Positions 1 through 7,460 of a stretch of 44,692 nucleotides of DNA are shown here, one piece after another. The notes under the pieces are model-generated. The model saw only the letters and a program-made list of their open reading frames with translations. It made no database searches and was not told the DNA's origin. Both the position numbers and the translations under genes were made by a program. Origin of the DNA: Candidatus Rifleibacteriota bacterium. Its GTDB lineage: Bacteria; Muiribacteriota; Ozemobacteria; Ozemobacterales; Ozemobacteraceae. The stretch lies in the NCBI GenBank assembly GCA_015233565.1, contig JADFXM010000059.1, forward strand, positions 1 through 44,692. Reading direction: 5' to 3'. Numbering within the stretch: the first letter of the stretch is position 1; every line of letters begins with the position of its first letter.

Positions 1-43
1 AAAGAATGCAATCGCCTGATTAGGTCTCTAAAAGAGAAAATAC

Positions 44-133
44 TCAAAACAAAAAAGCCAAAAATAGTTCCGAGAGCGGGGCGTTAAAAAAAATCAAAAA
101 AAATAACGAGGGTACCCGAAATGTATGCTTCAT
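44..133 (-). CDS. possible 29-residue hydrophobic peptide
   Basis: A short open frame starts at ATG (131-133, read on the minus strand). It is preceded by AAGGAG with about seven A residues between. The peptide has a basic start (MKH) and then is almost entirely Phe/Leu/Ile/Ala, so it would be a small membrane peptide. It lies downstream of the AlpA-like gene on the same strand, and a 12-bp perfect hairpin sits just upstream. Small hydrophobic peptides of this kind occur in type I toxin and phage genes, but nothing here proves expression. The chance of a random short frame is high. Confidence 0.22.
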   Translation of the reverse strand: MKHTFRVPSLFFLIFFNAPLSELFLAFLF

Positions 134-146
134 TTTTTTTCTCCTT

Positions 147-173
147 AAATTAATGGATCGAATCCATTAATTT
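147..173. repeat. 12-bp perfect inverted repeat, 3-nt loop
   Basis: AAATTAATGGAT (147-158), loop CGA, ATCCATTAATTT (162-173). It lies between the AlpA-like gene and the small frame at 44-133. On the minus strand it is followed by the ribosome site of that frame rather than by a T tract. An operator or RNA hairpin is therefore as likely as a terminator. Confidence 0.6.
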
Positions 174-281
174 TCCAATTTCTGCAGGGGTTTCACGTAT
201 TACAAAGGGGCAGCTGTTTCCCGAAACCGCCCTTTTTCCTTACCAATAACTATATTTTAGTGGGAAGAAGGCGGCTTCAAA

Positions 282-488
282 TCATTTGTTTTGGTCAATC
301 AGGGCCCGGATTTCTTCAACTCGCCAGACCGTAATCCCTTCGGATAATTTTAAGGGTTTGGGGAATCGACCATTTTTTACCCCGCTCCACCAAGTGCTTT
401 TTCCGACCGGTATTAACCCAGGAATTCCACGTCTGGAATCGCCAAGGATTTGGCTAAGCCTTAGAAAGCCTGTTTCTGGAAGAATCAT
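282..488 (-). CDS. AlpA-like phage/island transcriptional regulator
   Basis: The 68-residue protein matches the AlpA/excisionase-type winged helix-turn-helix family. A hydrophobic start leads into FLRLSQI, then a helix with G-K-S-T-W-W, then NGRFPKPLKLSE and the beta-wing ITVWRVEEIRALI. AlpA proteins activate the integrase or excision functions of P4-like elements. The start is supported by GGAGGT seven bases upstream of ATG. It sits on the same strand as, and downstream of, the P4-type integrase and two small unknown genes, which is the usual layout of such islands. The family call is good; the target promoter is unknown. Confidence 0.8.
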   Translation of the reverse strand: MILPETGFLRLSQILGDSRRGIPGLIPVGKSTWWSGVKNGRFPKPLKLSEGITVWRVEEIRALIDQNK

Positions 489-613
489 TTGGAATACCTC
501 CGTTCAAAATTTGATTGTGAGGATATTCCGCCATAAATTAGAAACAAAAGATACCGACAAAGTTTGACTACCTTTGTCGCAAAAAGCTTAGGAAGCGAAT
601 CGACAGGAAAAAA

Positions 614-814
614 TTAATTTTCTGAAAATAATTCAGTTACCCAGTTAGGTCTGTTTTCTTGATTTTTCCTAAATTTTCGGTGAATTTTTTCCAAACCAGA
701 GGGTTTGAGTTCTTTGGTTTCAAATGGTGGTTCAGGAACCCATTCCCTATTTTTTTGAATTTTTTGCAGTTCAGCAAAGCTATCTCTAGATGTTGATAAG
801 TTATACAGTTTCAA
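614..814 (-). CDS. small hypothetical island protein
   Basis: A 66-residue, Lys/Glu/Asn-rich, soluble protein of no family I recognise. It starts at TTG immediately beyond the TGA of the preceding gene (816-818), which suggests translational coupling in the integrase operon. No membrane segment or catalytic motif is visible. The tight packing between two same-strand island genes is the main reason to accept it. The weak start codon and lack of a clear ribosome site leave doubt. Confidence 0.5.
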   Translation of the reverse strand: MKLYNLSTSRDSFAELQKIQKNREWVPEPPFETKELKPSGLEKIHRKFRKNQENRPNWVTELFSEN

Positions 815-815
815 T

Positions 816-1331
816 TCACGATCTTTGATACCCTATCGAATTATTTTTAATCTCTTTTTCTCTCTGGGCACCTTTTGGTCTTTCTAGTCCAAAGGCATCT
901 TTGTCACTCCATCGTTTGGTTTCGTTATGAACTATAGCAAAAAGCTTCTTTGAAAAGGCGTCGTATAACCATTCGGGAATGGTAATGCCCACCCTGAGAG
1001 CTCTTTCTAGGCAGATCAAAATAGTTCTACCCGCGAGTTCGTTTTCAGGATTCTCAATTTCTTTTTTAGCATCTTGGAGTGTTCCCCATGCTTCCAATTT
1101 ATAGAAAGCCACTCGTAGATGGAAGAGCTCGTCTGAGTCCATTTCTACTGTTTCACCGCTTTTTGTTATTTTCCTCAGTGTCCTTGCACTGTTCTTCTTT
1201 TTTCTTATGAAAATCGAGTCTATTCCCCCCACTTTGCAATAATTTATATAAACTTCCCTCTTCTCTTCTTTCGATGCTTTCTCAGGGTCGAATTCAGTGT
1301 ATTTCACTATTTTCTCCCTTGTTCTGAGCAA
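816..1331 (-). CDS. hypothetical island protein
   Basis: A 171-residue soluble protein of unknown function, rich in Lys and Glu. It contains a stretch like a small helical domain (residues about 60-135: DSDELFHLRVAFYKLEAW, then an ERALRVGITIPEWLYDAF segment). I see no catalytic motif. Its first 25 bases overlap the 3' end of the integrase gene, so the two are probably co-transcribed and coupled. It is cargo or a helper of the island. The real start could be a few codons further in. Confidence 0.65.
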   Translation of the reverse strand: MLRTREKIVKYTEFDPEKASKEEKREVYINYCKVGGIDSIFIRKKKNSARTLRKITKSGETVEMDSDELFHLRVAFYKLEAWGTLQDAKKEIENPENELAGRTILICLERALRVGITIPEWLYDAFSKKLFAIVHNETKRWSDKDAFGLERPKGAQREKEIKNNSIGYQRS

Positions 1332-2521
1332 TTATTGTTTATTTTTCCCCTCAAAAGGTCTAAGTAATCCGACCAAGATTGCATCATTTTTCTACGCTCT
1401 TCAAGAAAAGTGGTCCGGTTGTAAGCCCTTCCTAAGGGGTCTCGAACAGCATGACCAAGTTGATGTTCGACGATGTCTGGGCGAATATTTAAAACTTCAT
1501 CCATAATAGTTCGAGCCATAGCGCGGAAGCCATGCCCAGTCATTTCTTCACCGGTATATCCTAAACTTCTCAGAGCAGCCAGGATTGCATTGTTACTCAT
1601 TGGCCTTGAAGGGGTTCGAGCACCAGGAAAAACGTATTTTCCATTACCGGAAAATGGTTGGATTTCTTTCAGAATTTCAACGGCTTGCCTGGAAAGTGGG
1701 ACAATGTAAGGAATTTTTGCTTTGCTCACAATAAACCGCCATTCTCCCTTTTCCAGATCAATGTCTTTCCATTCTGCATGTCTGAGTTCTCCTGGTCTTA
1801 CGAAAACCAGAGGGGCGAGGCGTAAAGCGGAATGGACAACGATATTTCCTTTATATCCGTCAATGGCTCGTAAAAGCCCCCCAACTGCTGGTGGTTCAGT
1901 GATTGCCGCATAATGTTTTTCTTTCGCCGGCGGAATCGCTCCGCGCAAGTCTTTTGAACAATCACGCGTAGCTCTTCCCGTTTGGATGGCATATCTAAAA
2001 ATTTGTCCACAATTGACCAGTGTTCGGTGCGCGGTTTCAAGAAGACCTCGTTCCTCAATTCGTTTCACAACTTTTAGAAGTTCCGGGGCTTCAATTTCCG
2101 AAATTGGTCGACTGCCGATCCAGGGGAAGACATCCCTGGCTAGTCGTCGAATAAGTTTTCCGGAATAGCTAGGAACCCATGTGGGTTCAAATTTTTGAAA
2201 CCATTCACGAGCTACAACCTCAAAGCTGTTTTCTGCCCTATTAGAAGCGGCTGTCTTCAAGGCTTTGCGATTTTCTGTGGGGTCGACGTCGTTTGTGAGT
2301 AGTTTTCTGGCTTGCTCACATTTTTCTCTGGCTTCTTTAAGAGATAATTCTGGATAAGATCCAAGAGAAAGCAGTTTTTCCTTGCCAGCGAAACGATATT
2401 TCAGGCGCCAATGTTTTCCCCCGATTGGTGAAACATATAAAAAAAGACCTTTACTGTCGAATAGTTTTTGGGGTTTACCATTTCCCTTGGCTTTTTTGAC
2501 TACCACATCAGTTAAGGGCAT
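1307..2521 (-). CDS. P4-type tyrosine integrase (DUF4102 N-terminus)
   Basis: The protein has 404 residues, normal for the family. An N-terminal DUF4102-like arm-binding domain (MPLTDVVVKKAK..., LFLYVSPIGGKHWRLKYRFAGKEKLLSLG) is followed by a core-binding domain (about 100-190) and the catalytic domain. The tyrosine-recombinase residues can be assigned: Arg242 (VRPGELR), Lys267 or Lys269, His330-x-x-Arg333 (HGFR), His357 (LGH) and nucleophile Tyr367 (AYNRT). AAGGAGG lies nine bases before ATG. The gene starts about 170 bp beyond the 3' end of tRNA-Ala and reads away from it, as in islands integrated at a tRNA 3' end. All key residues are present, so it is probably active. Confidence 0.95.
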   Translation of the reverse strand: MPLTDVVVKKAKGNGKPQKLFDSKGLFLYVSPIGGKHWRLKYRFAGKEKLLSLGSYPELSLKEAREKCEQARKLLTNDVDPTENRKALKTAASNRAENSFEVVAREWFQKFEPTWVPSYSGKLIRRLARDVFPWIGSRPISEIEAPELLKVVKRIEERGLLETAHRTLVNCGQIFRYAIQTGRATRDCSKDLRGAIPPAKEKHYAAITEPPAVGGLLRAIDGYKGNIVVHSALRLAPLVFVRPGELRHAEWKDIDLEKGEWRFIVSKAKIPYIVPLSRQAVEILKEIQPFSGNGKYVFPGARTPSRPMSNNAILAALRSLGYTGEEMTGHGFRAMARTIMDEVLNIRPDIVEHQLGHAVRDPLGRAYNRTTFLEERRKMMQSWSDYLDLLRGKINNNCSEQGRK

Positions 2522-2523
2522 TG

Positions 2524-2580
2524 GGGGTATCCTCCTTGGTGAAATATCTGTTTACCCCTAATAATACCCCCAAATACCCC
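2524..2580. promoter_or_regulatory. GGGGTA/TACCCC repeat cluster upstream of integrase
   Basis: TACCCC occurs at 2553, 2565 and 2575, and GGGGTA in inverse orientation at 2524. The copies are spaced 12 and 10 bp, about one helical turn. They lie between the integrase start and the tRNA terminator, where arm-type integrase or AlpA/Xis sites are expected. The binding protein is inference. Confidence 0.4.
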
Positions 2581-2623
2581 TGGATTTCAACAAACCGACT
2601 TGGATTCGACGGGACAACCAGAA

Positions 2624-2651
2624 AGCAGAAAACCCGCTTATTAAGCGGGTC
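2624..2651 (-). terminator. intrinsic terminator of tRNA-Ala
   Basis: Read on the minus strand, a 9-bp perfect stem ACCCGCTTA/TAAGCGGGT with a very short loop is followed by TTTTCTGCTTTC. It lies about 40 bp past the tRNA 3' end and before the integrase. Confidence 0.8.
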
Positions 2652-2689
2652 TTCTGCACTTCCCGGGACTTGCCCGGATTGTATATCGG

Positions 2690-2763
2690 TGGAGCTAGCG
2701 GGGTTCGAACCCGCGACCTCTTGAATGCCATTCAAGCGCGCTCCCAAACTGCGCCATAGCCCC
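2690..2763 (-). tRNA. tRNA-Ala (anticodon GGC)
   Basis: Full cloverleaf on the minus strand. The acceptor stem GGGGCTA/TAGCTCC contains the G3-U70 pair that identifies tRNA-Ala. The anticodon stem is CTTGA/TCAAG with loop ATGGCAT, giving anticodon GGC. The T arm carries GGTTCGAACC. The discriminator is A and the next bases read CCG, so the CCA tail is not fully encoded. A P4-type integrase begins just beyond its 3' end, so this tRNA is the likely integration site. Confidence 0.97.
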
Positions 2764-2776
2764 TTGCGTTTGTATA

Positions 2777-2805
2777 ATTATAACTCTGTACTCCAAAAAA
2801 GTCAA
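2777..2805 (-). promoter_or_regulatory. sigma-70 promoter of tRNA-Ala
   Basis: On the minus strand TTGACT (2800-2805) and TATAAT (2777-2782) are separated by exactly 17 bp. The start point would fall a few bases before the mature tRNA. This is nearly a consensus promoter. Confidence 0.88.
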
Positions 2806-2884
2806 CCCCGATTTTTTTAAATCTTTTCACCATATTTAAACTTAATTTTTTTTAATCTTCACACCTTAATCCAAAATCTGAGGC

Positions 2885-3601
2885 TTAGAAAATTGTCTTC
2901 ACTTCATCTTTTTCTGTGTGTGATAGATTCTTTTCCTGGCGTTTTAGTGAGGTGATGTCATGGCCAATCATTATTATTTCATTGTTTGAATCCGTTTCAC
3001 TACCAAAAAGATTAATATTCCATAGAACGTGCGTTTTTTCGTTAAAATCATCCATAATGGGCATTTCAATAGAAAAAGCAGTCTGTTTTGCCTCCCAAGT
3101 GGATTTGAGATTCTTTTGAAAACTTCTAAAATCTGCAGGATCAAAGAAAATTTCCAAGGAAACATTACAGTTTTTTTGATATTTTGAGCTAATTTTGTTG
3201 GTGAAAAAGCTGTTGCAGAAGAGAACATTTAAATAGGAATTTGTTTTAATAATGAAATTAGTCGTTCCTTCGACAAATTGCCGATATTTCTTTTCGCTCT
3301 CCTGCATTTTTAAAAACAAATCACGTGTTCGTGAATGGTTTTGAGAATAATGTACCATTGATTCATAAAGAAGTTCATTTAACTTCAAAATAATTTCATA
3401 CTTCTTGGCTGCTGGGGCTGAAGAAATTACTTTTAATATAACTTGGGAGTGAAGGTGAACTATTTCATCCGGTCCAAAACCTTGCTTCATTAAAGCTTGG
3501 GTGAAAACAGAAACACGGTATAATCCGATTTCACATGGTTCTGAAAGATAACAACGAGCAATTTCTTCATATTCAGGAAGCATAGTTTTAAAAGTTTCCA
3601 T
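2885..3601 (-). CDS. RsbU_N-like plus PAS-domain signalling protein
   Basis: A 238-residue cytoplasmic protein. Residues about 1-85 (CYLSEPCEIGLYRVSVFTQALMKQGFGPDEIVHLHSQV) resemble the N-terminal domain of RsbU-type phosphatases, which contacts activating partners. A short linker leads to a PAS domain (about 108-225: SEKKYRQFVEGTTNFIIKT, ending IIMIGHDITSLKRQEK). The usual C-terminal output (PP2C phosphatase or kinase) is missing, since the chain ends about 13 residues after the PAS domain. It may be a stand-alone sensor or adaptor in a partner-switching pathway. An RsbW-like protein is encoded at 12072-12521, but the two are not adjacent. Confidence 0.72.
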   Translation of the reverse strand: METFKTMLPEYEEIARCYLSEPCEIGLYRVSVFTQALMKQGFGPDEIVHLHSQVILKVISSAPAAKKYEIILKLNELLYESMVHYSQNHSRTRDLFLKMQESEKKYRQFVEGTTNFIIKTNSYLNVLFCNSFFTNKISSKYQKNCNVSLEIFFDPADFRSFQKNLKSTWEAKQTAFSIEMPIMDDFNEKTHVLWNINLFGSETDSNNEIIMIGHDITSLKRQEKNLSHTEKDEVKTIF

Positions 3602-3911
3602 CTCATTTTCTCTCTATTAAGCACCAGTTTTAATCATCTCTATATTTAATCGGTGCTGGATTTATTAATTTATTTAATTCTACAACCCTTTCTCAAATTC
3701 CGCAAGGTCCCGCTAATAAAGGCAAACGCAGCCTATTATCATTTTTTGATAACACGGGCGAACAAAAAATTGGAAATTTGTAACTACTTCGGTTACCATA
3801 AATTCTATGTGGCACTCTGCCAAACTAATCTGTAATTCCTAGTTTCCAAGAGGTTTCGCACTTTCCGAAGGTCAAAATAAATGACTAAGATTAAAAAACC
3901 CAACAATCCAT
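3602..3911. other. intergenic, no convincing gene
   Basis: AT-rich spacer between divergent genes. It contains GGCAAACGCA near 3720, reminiscent of the end of the element at 35553-35678. A 60-codon frame at 3653-3835 lacks a ribosome site. A 25-codon frame begins at ATG 3881 and ends inside the methyltransferase gene in another frame. Confidence 0.5.
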
Positions 3912-5408
3912 TTGGCTCGTCGAAAAAATCCAAGGATTGGTTATTGGAAAATTGATCTGATGAATTTGTCGAACCGCGAAAAACTTCCCTATGGATTGAA
4001 TTGGCCCGGAAAATCCAATGCTATAGAATCGATTACTGTGCCGGCAAATTCAACCTTTATATTGGACACGAAGAACAGCCTACAACCAGAGAAAAGTGCA
4101 AATCTGGCAATCGAGGGGGATAACCTTGAAGCGATGAAGTTGTTGCTTCCATCATTTCGTGAAAAGATTAAACTGATTTATATTGATCCTCCCTACAATA
4201 CGGGGAATGATTTTATATACAAAGACAATTTCGTGGAGTCAACAAGCGATTATAAAAAAACTTCACTCAAAGAGAAATTTGACATTGAACAGGCCGTCAA
4301 TACTTTTTCAGATGTCCGAACCACGAAGAAAAGGAGCTGTTCTGAAAATATCCAAAAAAAAGAGGATGTTTTCCAAGAGATTGCCCAAAGTCAGCTTTTG
4401 AGAGGAAATGAATTATCCGGAAGATTTCATTCCAAATGGTTGAACATGATTTATCCAAGACTTTTTCTCGCGAAATTTTTTCTCACTGAAGACGGCGTAA
4501 TGCTCATCAGCATTGGAGACAGTGAAATAGGAAATCTTCTTTTAGTGTGCAATGAAATTTTTGGAGAAGAAAACGTAGAATTGATGATCTGGAACAAAGT
4601 GGGGGATGGTGATGCCGGAGCTGGAAGAATGAAAATCACTCGAAGATTCAGGAAAGAACACGAATTCATTCTTTGTTGTTACAAAAACCGGGATACAGTA
4701 AGATTTAATAAAACTTTAGAAATGCCGAATTTTAAGAATAAATATCGAAATGCTGACAACGACCCAAGGGGGGCTTATAAAGCAGGTAATATCTCAAAAG
4801 TTGAGAGTAAATCGAATCCGGATGGTAAAAACTTCTATGAGGTTATTTCTCCTAAAGGAAGAAAGATCCATCGGCAGTGGCATTTTTCCAAAGAAGAATT
4901 TGACCGGCTCGATAATGAGAAGCGCATATACTGGGGAAAAGACGGCAATGCTATCCCGCAATTAAAAATATTCTTAAACGAACCAAGGCCGATGACACCC
5001 GTTTCAATACTTCTGAACAAAGGTTCCGCAACAACAGGGAACAAAGAGTTACGTAGGTTGTTTGGAAAAGTCGTTTTTGAAAACTCCAAACCTATTGAAT
5101 TGATGAAGTATTTAATTGAAATTTCCACTGAAAAGGATTCGGTTATTTTGGATTTTTTTGCAGGGTCCTTTTCTACCGCTCATGCCGTCCTGGGAATGAA
5201 CAAACAGGATGGAGGTTCCCGAAAATTCATCATGATACAAGTTCCAGAACCGTGTCGTTCAAATTCCCGGGCTTTTCATCCCGAATTTCAAACCGTTTTC
5301 GACATTGGAATCGCAAGACTCAAAAGAGTTATTGAAAATCAGAGCAGGAAATTTCCTACAAATTTACCTACTCCAGGGTTTCAACTTTTGCGTTTGAAAT
5401 CCATTTAA
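3912..5408 (+). CDS. truncated Type III-type adenine DNA methyltransferase (Mod), no Res
   Basis: A beta-class N6-adenine methyltransferase like the Mod subunits of Type III systems. YGLNWPGKS and LAIEGDNLEAMKLL precede catalytic motif IV, DPPYNTGNDF (about residues 92-101). A target-recognition region follows, and SAM motif I lies near the C-terminus. Motif I reads DFFAGSFSTAHAV where the family has DFFAGSG, so the second glycine is Phe. The chain ends just after the FKVFKLD-equivalent (FQLLRLK), so the usual C-terminal part of more than 100 residues is absent. No restriction subunit adjoins it, and a B-family mini-element begins 34 bp after the stop. The start given is TTG; ATG at 3960 fits family length better. 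Probably an orphan or decaying enzyme. Confidence 0.8.
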   Translation: MARRKNPRIGYWKIDLMNLSNREKLPYGLNWPGKSNAIESITVPANSTFILDTKNSLQPEKSANLAIEGDNLEAMKLLLPSFREKIKLIYIDPPYNTGNDFIYKDNFVESTSDYKKTSLKEKFDIEQAVNTFSDVRTTKKRSCSENIQKKEDVFQEIAQSQLLRGNELSGRFHSKWLNMIYPRLFLAKFFLTEDGVMLISIGDSEIGNLLLVCNEIFGEENVELMIWNKVGDGDAGAGRMKITRRFRKEHEFILCCYKNRDTVRFNKTLEMPNFKNKYRNADNDPRGAYKAGNISKVESKSNPDGKNFYEVISPKGRKIHRQWHFSKEEFDRLDNEKRIYWGKDGNAIPQLKIFLNEPRPMTPVSILLNKGSATTGNKELRRLFGKVVFENSKPIELMKYLIEISTEKDSVILDFFAGSFSTAHAVLGMNKQDGGSRKFIMIQVPEPCRSNSRAFHPEFQTVFDIGIARLKRVIENQSRKFPTNLPTPGFQLLRLKSI

Positions 5409-5441
5409 TTCGTGCAAAAGAAACAATGGGATATAAGTTTA

Positions 5442-5574
5442 GCAGCGAAGCTGTGAAAAATTGTCAAAAATCGGCTGTTAATTGCGGTGAAATTTTTCAC
5501 AATTGTTTGTTGGTGTGCCATGTGGGTATTGTATTTTTGTAAATCAGCCTATTTTTTCACACCTTCAGAGTTGT
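5442..5574 (+). repeat. B-family mini-element, copy B1
   Basis: About 130 bp bounded by GAAGCTGTGAAAAA and TTTTTTCACACCTTCAG, which are imperfect inverse complements. Related copies lie at 35675-35807 (opposite orientation) and 42099-42230. It begins 34 bp after the methyltransferase stop. It is more diverged than the other two. Confidence 0.75.
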
Positions 5575-5796
5575 AATACCAATCCCAAAAAATATGCGCA
5601 TCACCCCAAGAACATTGATTTGATCAAAATGAAGTTGGATCGGTATATTTTCCAAGAAAACACGGAACCTTCATGAAAATAAGGAGCCCTTACTCGATGG
5701 TTGAAGCATTCATTTCCGTCAGATAAAATCTAATTTTATGCAGATCTGAAGCGAGAAACAAGGCGTATGAACGAACTAATTGGAATTGGTATAATC

Positions 5797-6005
5797 TCAG
5801 AATTCCTGTTGTCGTAAACTTCATTTTCTTCGATTGCTCAGCTTCAAAAGCCGATTCCGTAGAGATTAAAAAGTTTTCAACCCGAATTTTGTTTTGAGAC
5901 CAAATAATCCAAAAGTTAAGGCAAAAATCTCATCCATACGAGTTCACGTTTTCAGGTTTTGGGAAAATGGTCTCAAGACTATATCCTCGGGAATTGGAAT
6001 TCTGA
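5797..6005 (+). mobile_element. C-family mini-element, copy C1 (209 bp)
   Basis: Bounded by perfect 10-bp inverted repeats TCAGAATTCC and GGAATTCTGA and flanked by ATC on both sides, a likely 3-bp target duplication. It is nearly identical to 35230-35438 (209 bp) and to 25229-25438 (210 bp, inverted). It has no coding capacity, so it would move in trans. Confidence 0.88.
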
Positions 6006-6075
6006 ATCTATTGCGCGGGTTTTGGATTTCTTTGAATGAAAATTGTAGAAATTTGTACCGCCTGTTCGCGTAGAT

Positions 6076-6513
6076 TTAAATTCCGAATCGCAATAAAAGC
6101 CAATTAATTATCATTGCCATTAAAATGAAATATCCTGGAAACGATAACAAAAATTCAGATTTCCTGAACTGCGAATTTAGTCGATTATTAAGTCTTGCAA
6201 TTCTGTAGGGGAGTTGCAGCAAGACTAACCCAAATAAAAGAGGCCCTATTCTGTTATATTCAAACGCCAGTTTGAATTGTCCATGCGCCATTGCAACAAA
6301 GCTTCGGGTTAACCCGCAACCCGGGCATGGCACTGAGAAAAAATATTGACTCGTACAAACCCCCGGGAGTTTAAAAGAAAAGAAACTCACTTCCCCGCCA
6401 TTTTGGGGATTGAGGGTTAAAACAAAAGAAAGAAAAATCACCAAAATAGATAGCCGAAGATATCCCAGATGATTTTCTTTTATTGCATTATCAGACTCTA
6501 ACTGAAAGTCCAT
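6076..6513 (-). CDS. DUF2752 membrane protein
   Basis: A small membrane protein, 145 residues from the ATG at 6513. The open frame extends to 6663, but that extension overlaps the preceding gene and does not resemble the family. The hallmark is CPGCGLTRSF (about residues 63-72), preceded by a first membrane helix and followed by two more. DUF2752 proteins are of unknown function; the paired cysteines suggest metal or redox chemistry at the membrane face. It is the last gene of the aminotransferase/RING-protease/E2 operon, 59 bp after the E2 gene, and may work with those proteins. Confidence 0.82.
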   Translation of the reverse strand: MDFQLESDNAIKENHLGYLRLSILVIFLSFVLTLNPQNGGEVSFFSFKLPGVCTSQYFFSVPCPGCGLTRSFVAMAHGQFKLAFEYNRIGPLLFGLVLLQLPYRIARLNNRLNSQFRKSEFLLSFPGYFILMAMIINWLLLRFGI

Positions 6514-6572
6514 AAAGACGGAAGTTTCATTCTGTTTTTTGTCGTTGAACTTAGACAAAGGGTGGAGTTTTG

Positions 6573-7460
6573 CTATACTTTTTCCTGGCACTTTGAGCAT
6601 TTGCAAACACCGGCTGTAGATTTGATGTGATCCAGGCAGGCTGACTTTCCGCAAACCTGGCAATCAACTCCGCAATCCGGGCAGGATTTTTGATTGCAAA
6701 CATGACAGGTGGACGAATGATCCTTGCAAATACCTTTTTTGCATCCGGAACATTTATAAAAACATTTCACACAAACAAGCCGACCGCATATGGAACATTT
6801 TCCAGTCAGGCATTTGAGGCATATATCAAGGCCGCAAATTGCGCACTTAATCATGCAGTTCGAACATACCGCGTGCTTTGATGCACAAAGGGAAATTTCA
6901 TCACGTTTAACCTGAGAGCCACAATTTGCACAAGCTAACAGGTCGCTACTTTCCTTTGCATGTAAGCCACTTTCAGTCATGGTTTTTTCGCCGGCTTCGA
7001 AAAGAGTTGAAAAATCATATTTGTCGATTGGAAGTTTTGCTTTGTTGGCTTCAACCCATTTTGCCGCATCCCCATTCAAAGGGCTTTTCAGGTTGTAGCT
7101 TTGGAAAGCCAGCATTTCGCCTATTCTGGTAATCAAGTGAGTTAAAGATTCGCCCGCAGCCCAGTGATCACCGATACAAATAGCGTGGGGGGCGATGTTA
7201 GGATGAAAAACAGGGGTCAACATGCGACATTGTGGTGCTTGTCTTGGATAAGAGCGGGTCAGGAAAATCTCTACCAAGTGAGAATTCTTTGTCTGTATTG
7301 ATCCATCGGGTCTCATAACAAGACTATTGACCAAATATTCCAATTGATATTTTTCGGGAGGATTACCAATATTTTGTTTAATTCGGATTTTCCCGTCAGG
7401 GGAAAAAGTGTCAATTATTTTTTGATAATCCGCTTGAAGGCGTTTTAATCGGATTGTCAT
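6573..7460 (-). CDS. E2 ubiquitin-conjugating-like domain fused to Cys-rich zinc-finger array
   Basis: A 295-residue cytoplasmic protein. The N-terminal half (about 1-145) has the UBC (E2) fold signature: YPRQAPQCRMLTPVFHPNI, then AICIGDHW with the expected catalytic cysteine (Cys95) just after the HPN motif, then LTHLITRIGEMLAFQSYNLKSPLNGDAAKW. The C-terminal part (about 175-292) is an array of C-x2-C and C-x2-C/H pairs (CANCG, CAICGLDICLKC, CSICGRLVCVKC, CHVCNQKSCPDC, CQVCGKSACLDH), probably several zinc-binding treble-clef or B-box-like units. The start at 7460 is set by GGAGAA five bases upstream; an upstream ATG at 7493 lies deep in the previous gene. It overlaps the RING-protease gene by 50 bp. 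No E1 or ubiquitin-like gene is nearby. The substrate is unknown. Confidence 0.82.
   Translation of the reverse strand: MTIRLKRLQADYQKIIDTFSPDGKIRIKQNIGNPPEKYQLEYLVNSLVMRPDGSIQTKNSHLVEIFLTRSYPRQAPQCRMLTPVFHPNIAPHAICIGDHWAAGESLTHLITRIGEMLAFQSYNLKSPLNGDAAKWVEANKAKLPIDKYDFSTLFEAGEKTMTESGLHAKESSDLLACANCGSQVKRDEISLCASKHAVCSNCMIKCAICGLDICLKCLTGKCSICGRLVCVKCFYKCSGCKKGICKDHSSTCHVCNQKSCPDCGVDCQVCGKSACLDHIKSTAGVCKCSKCQEKV

Noticed and set aside
1..2500. Second attachment site of the tRNA-Ala island
   Set aside because: No direct repeat of the tRNA 3' end was seen; the other junction must lie outside the window.
3653..3835. 60-codon open frame
   Set aside because: No ribosome site and no recognisable domain, in an AT-rich spacer.
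3881..3958. 25-codon frame starting MTKIKK just before the methyltransferase
   Set aside because: It ends early, overlaps the methyltransferase in another frame and lacks a good ribosome site. It may be a remnant of an upstream frame, but I cannot show it.
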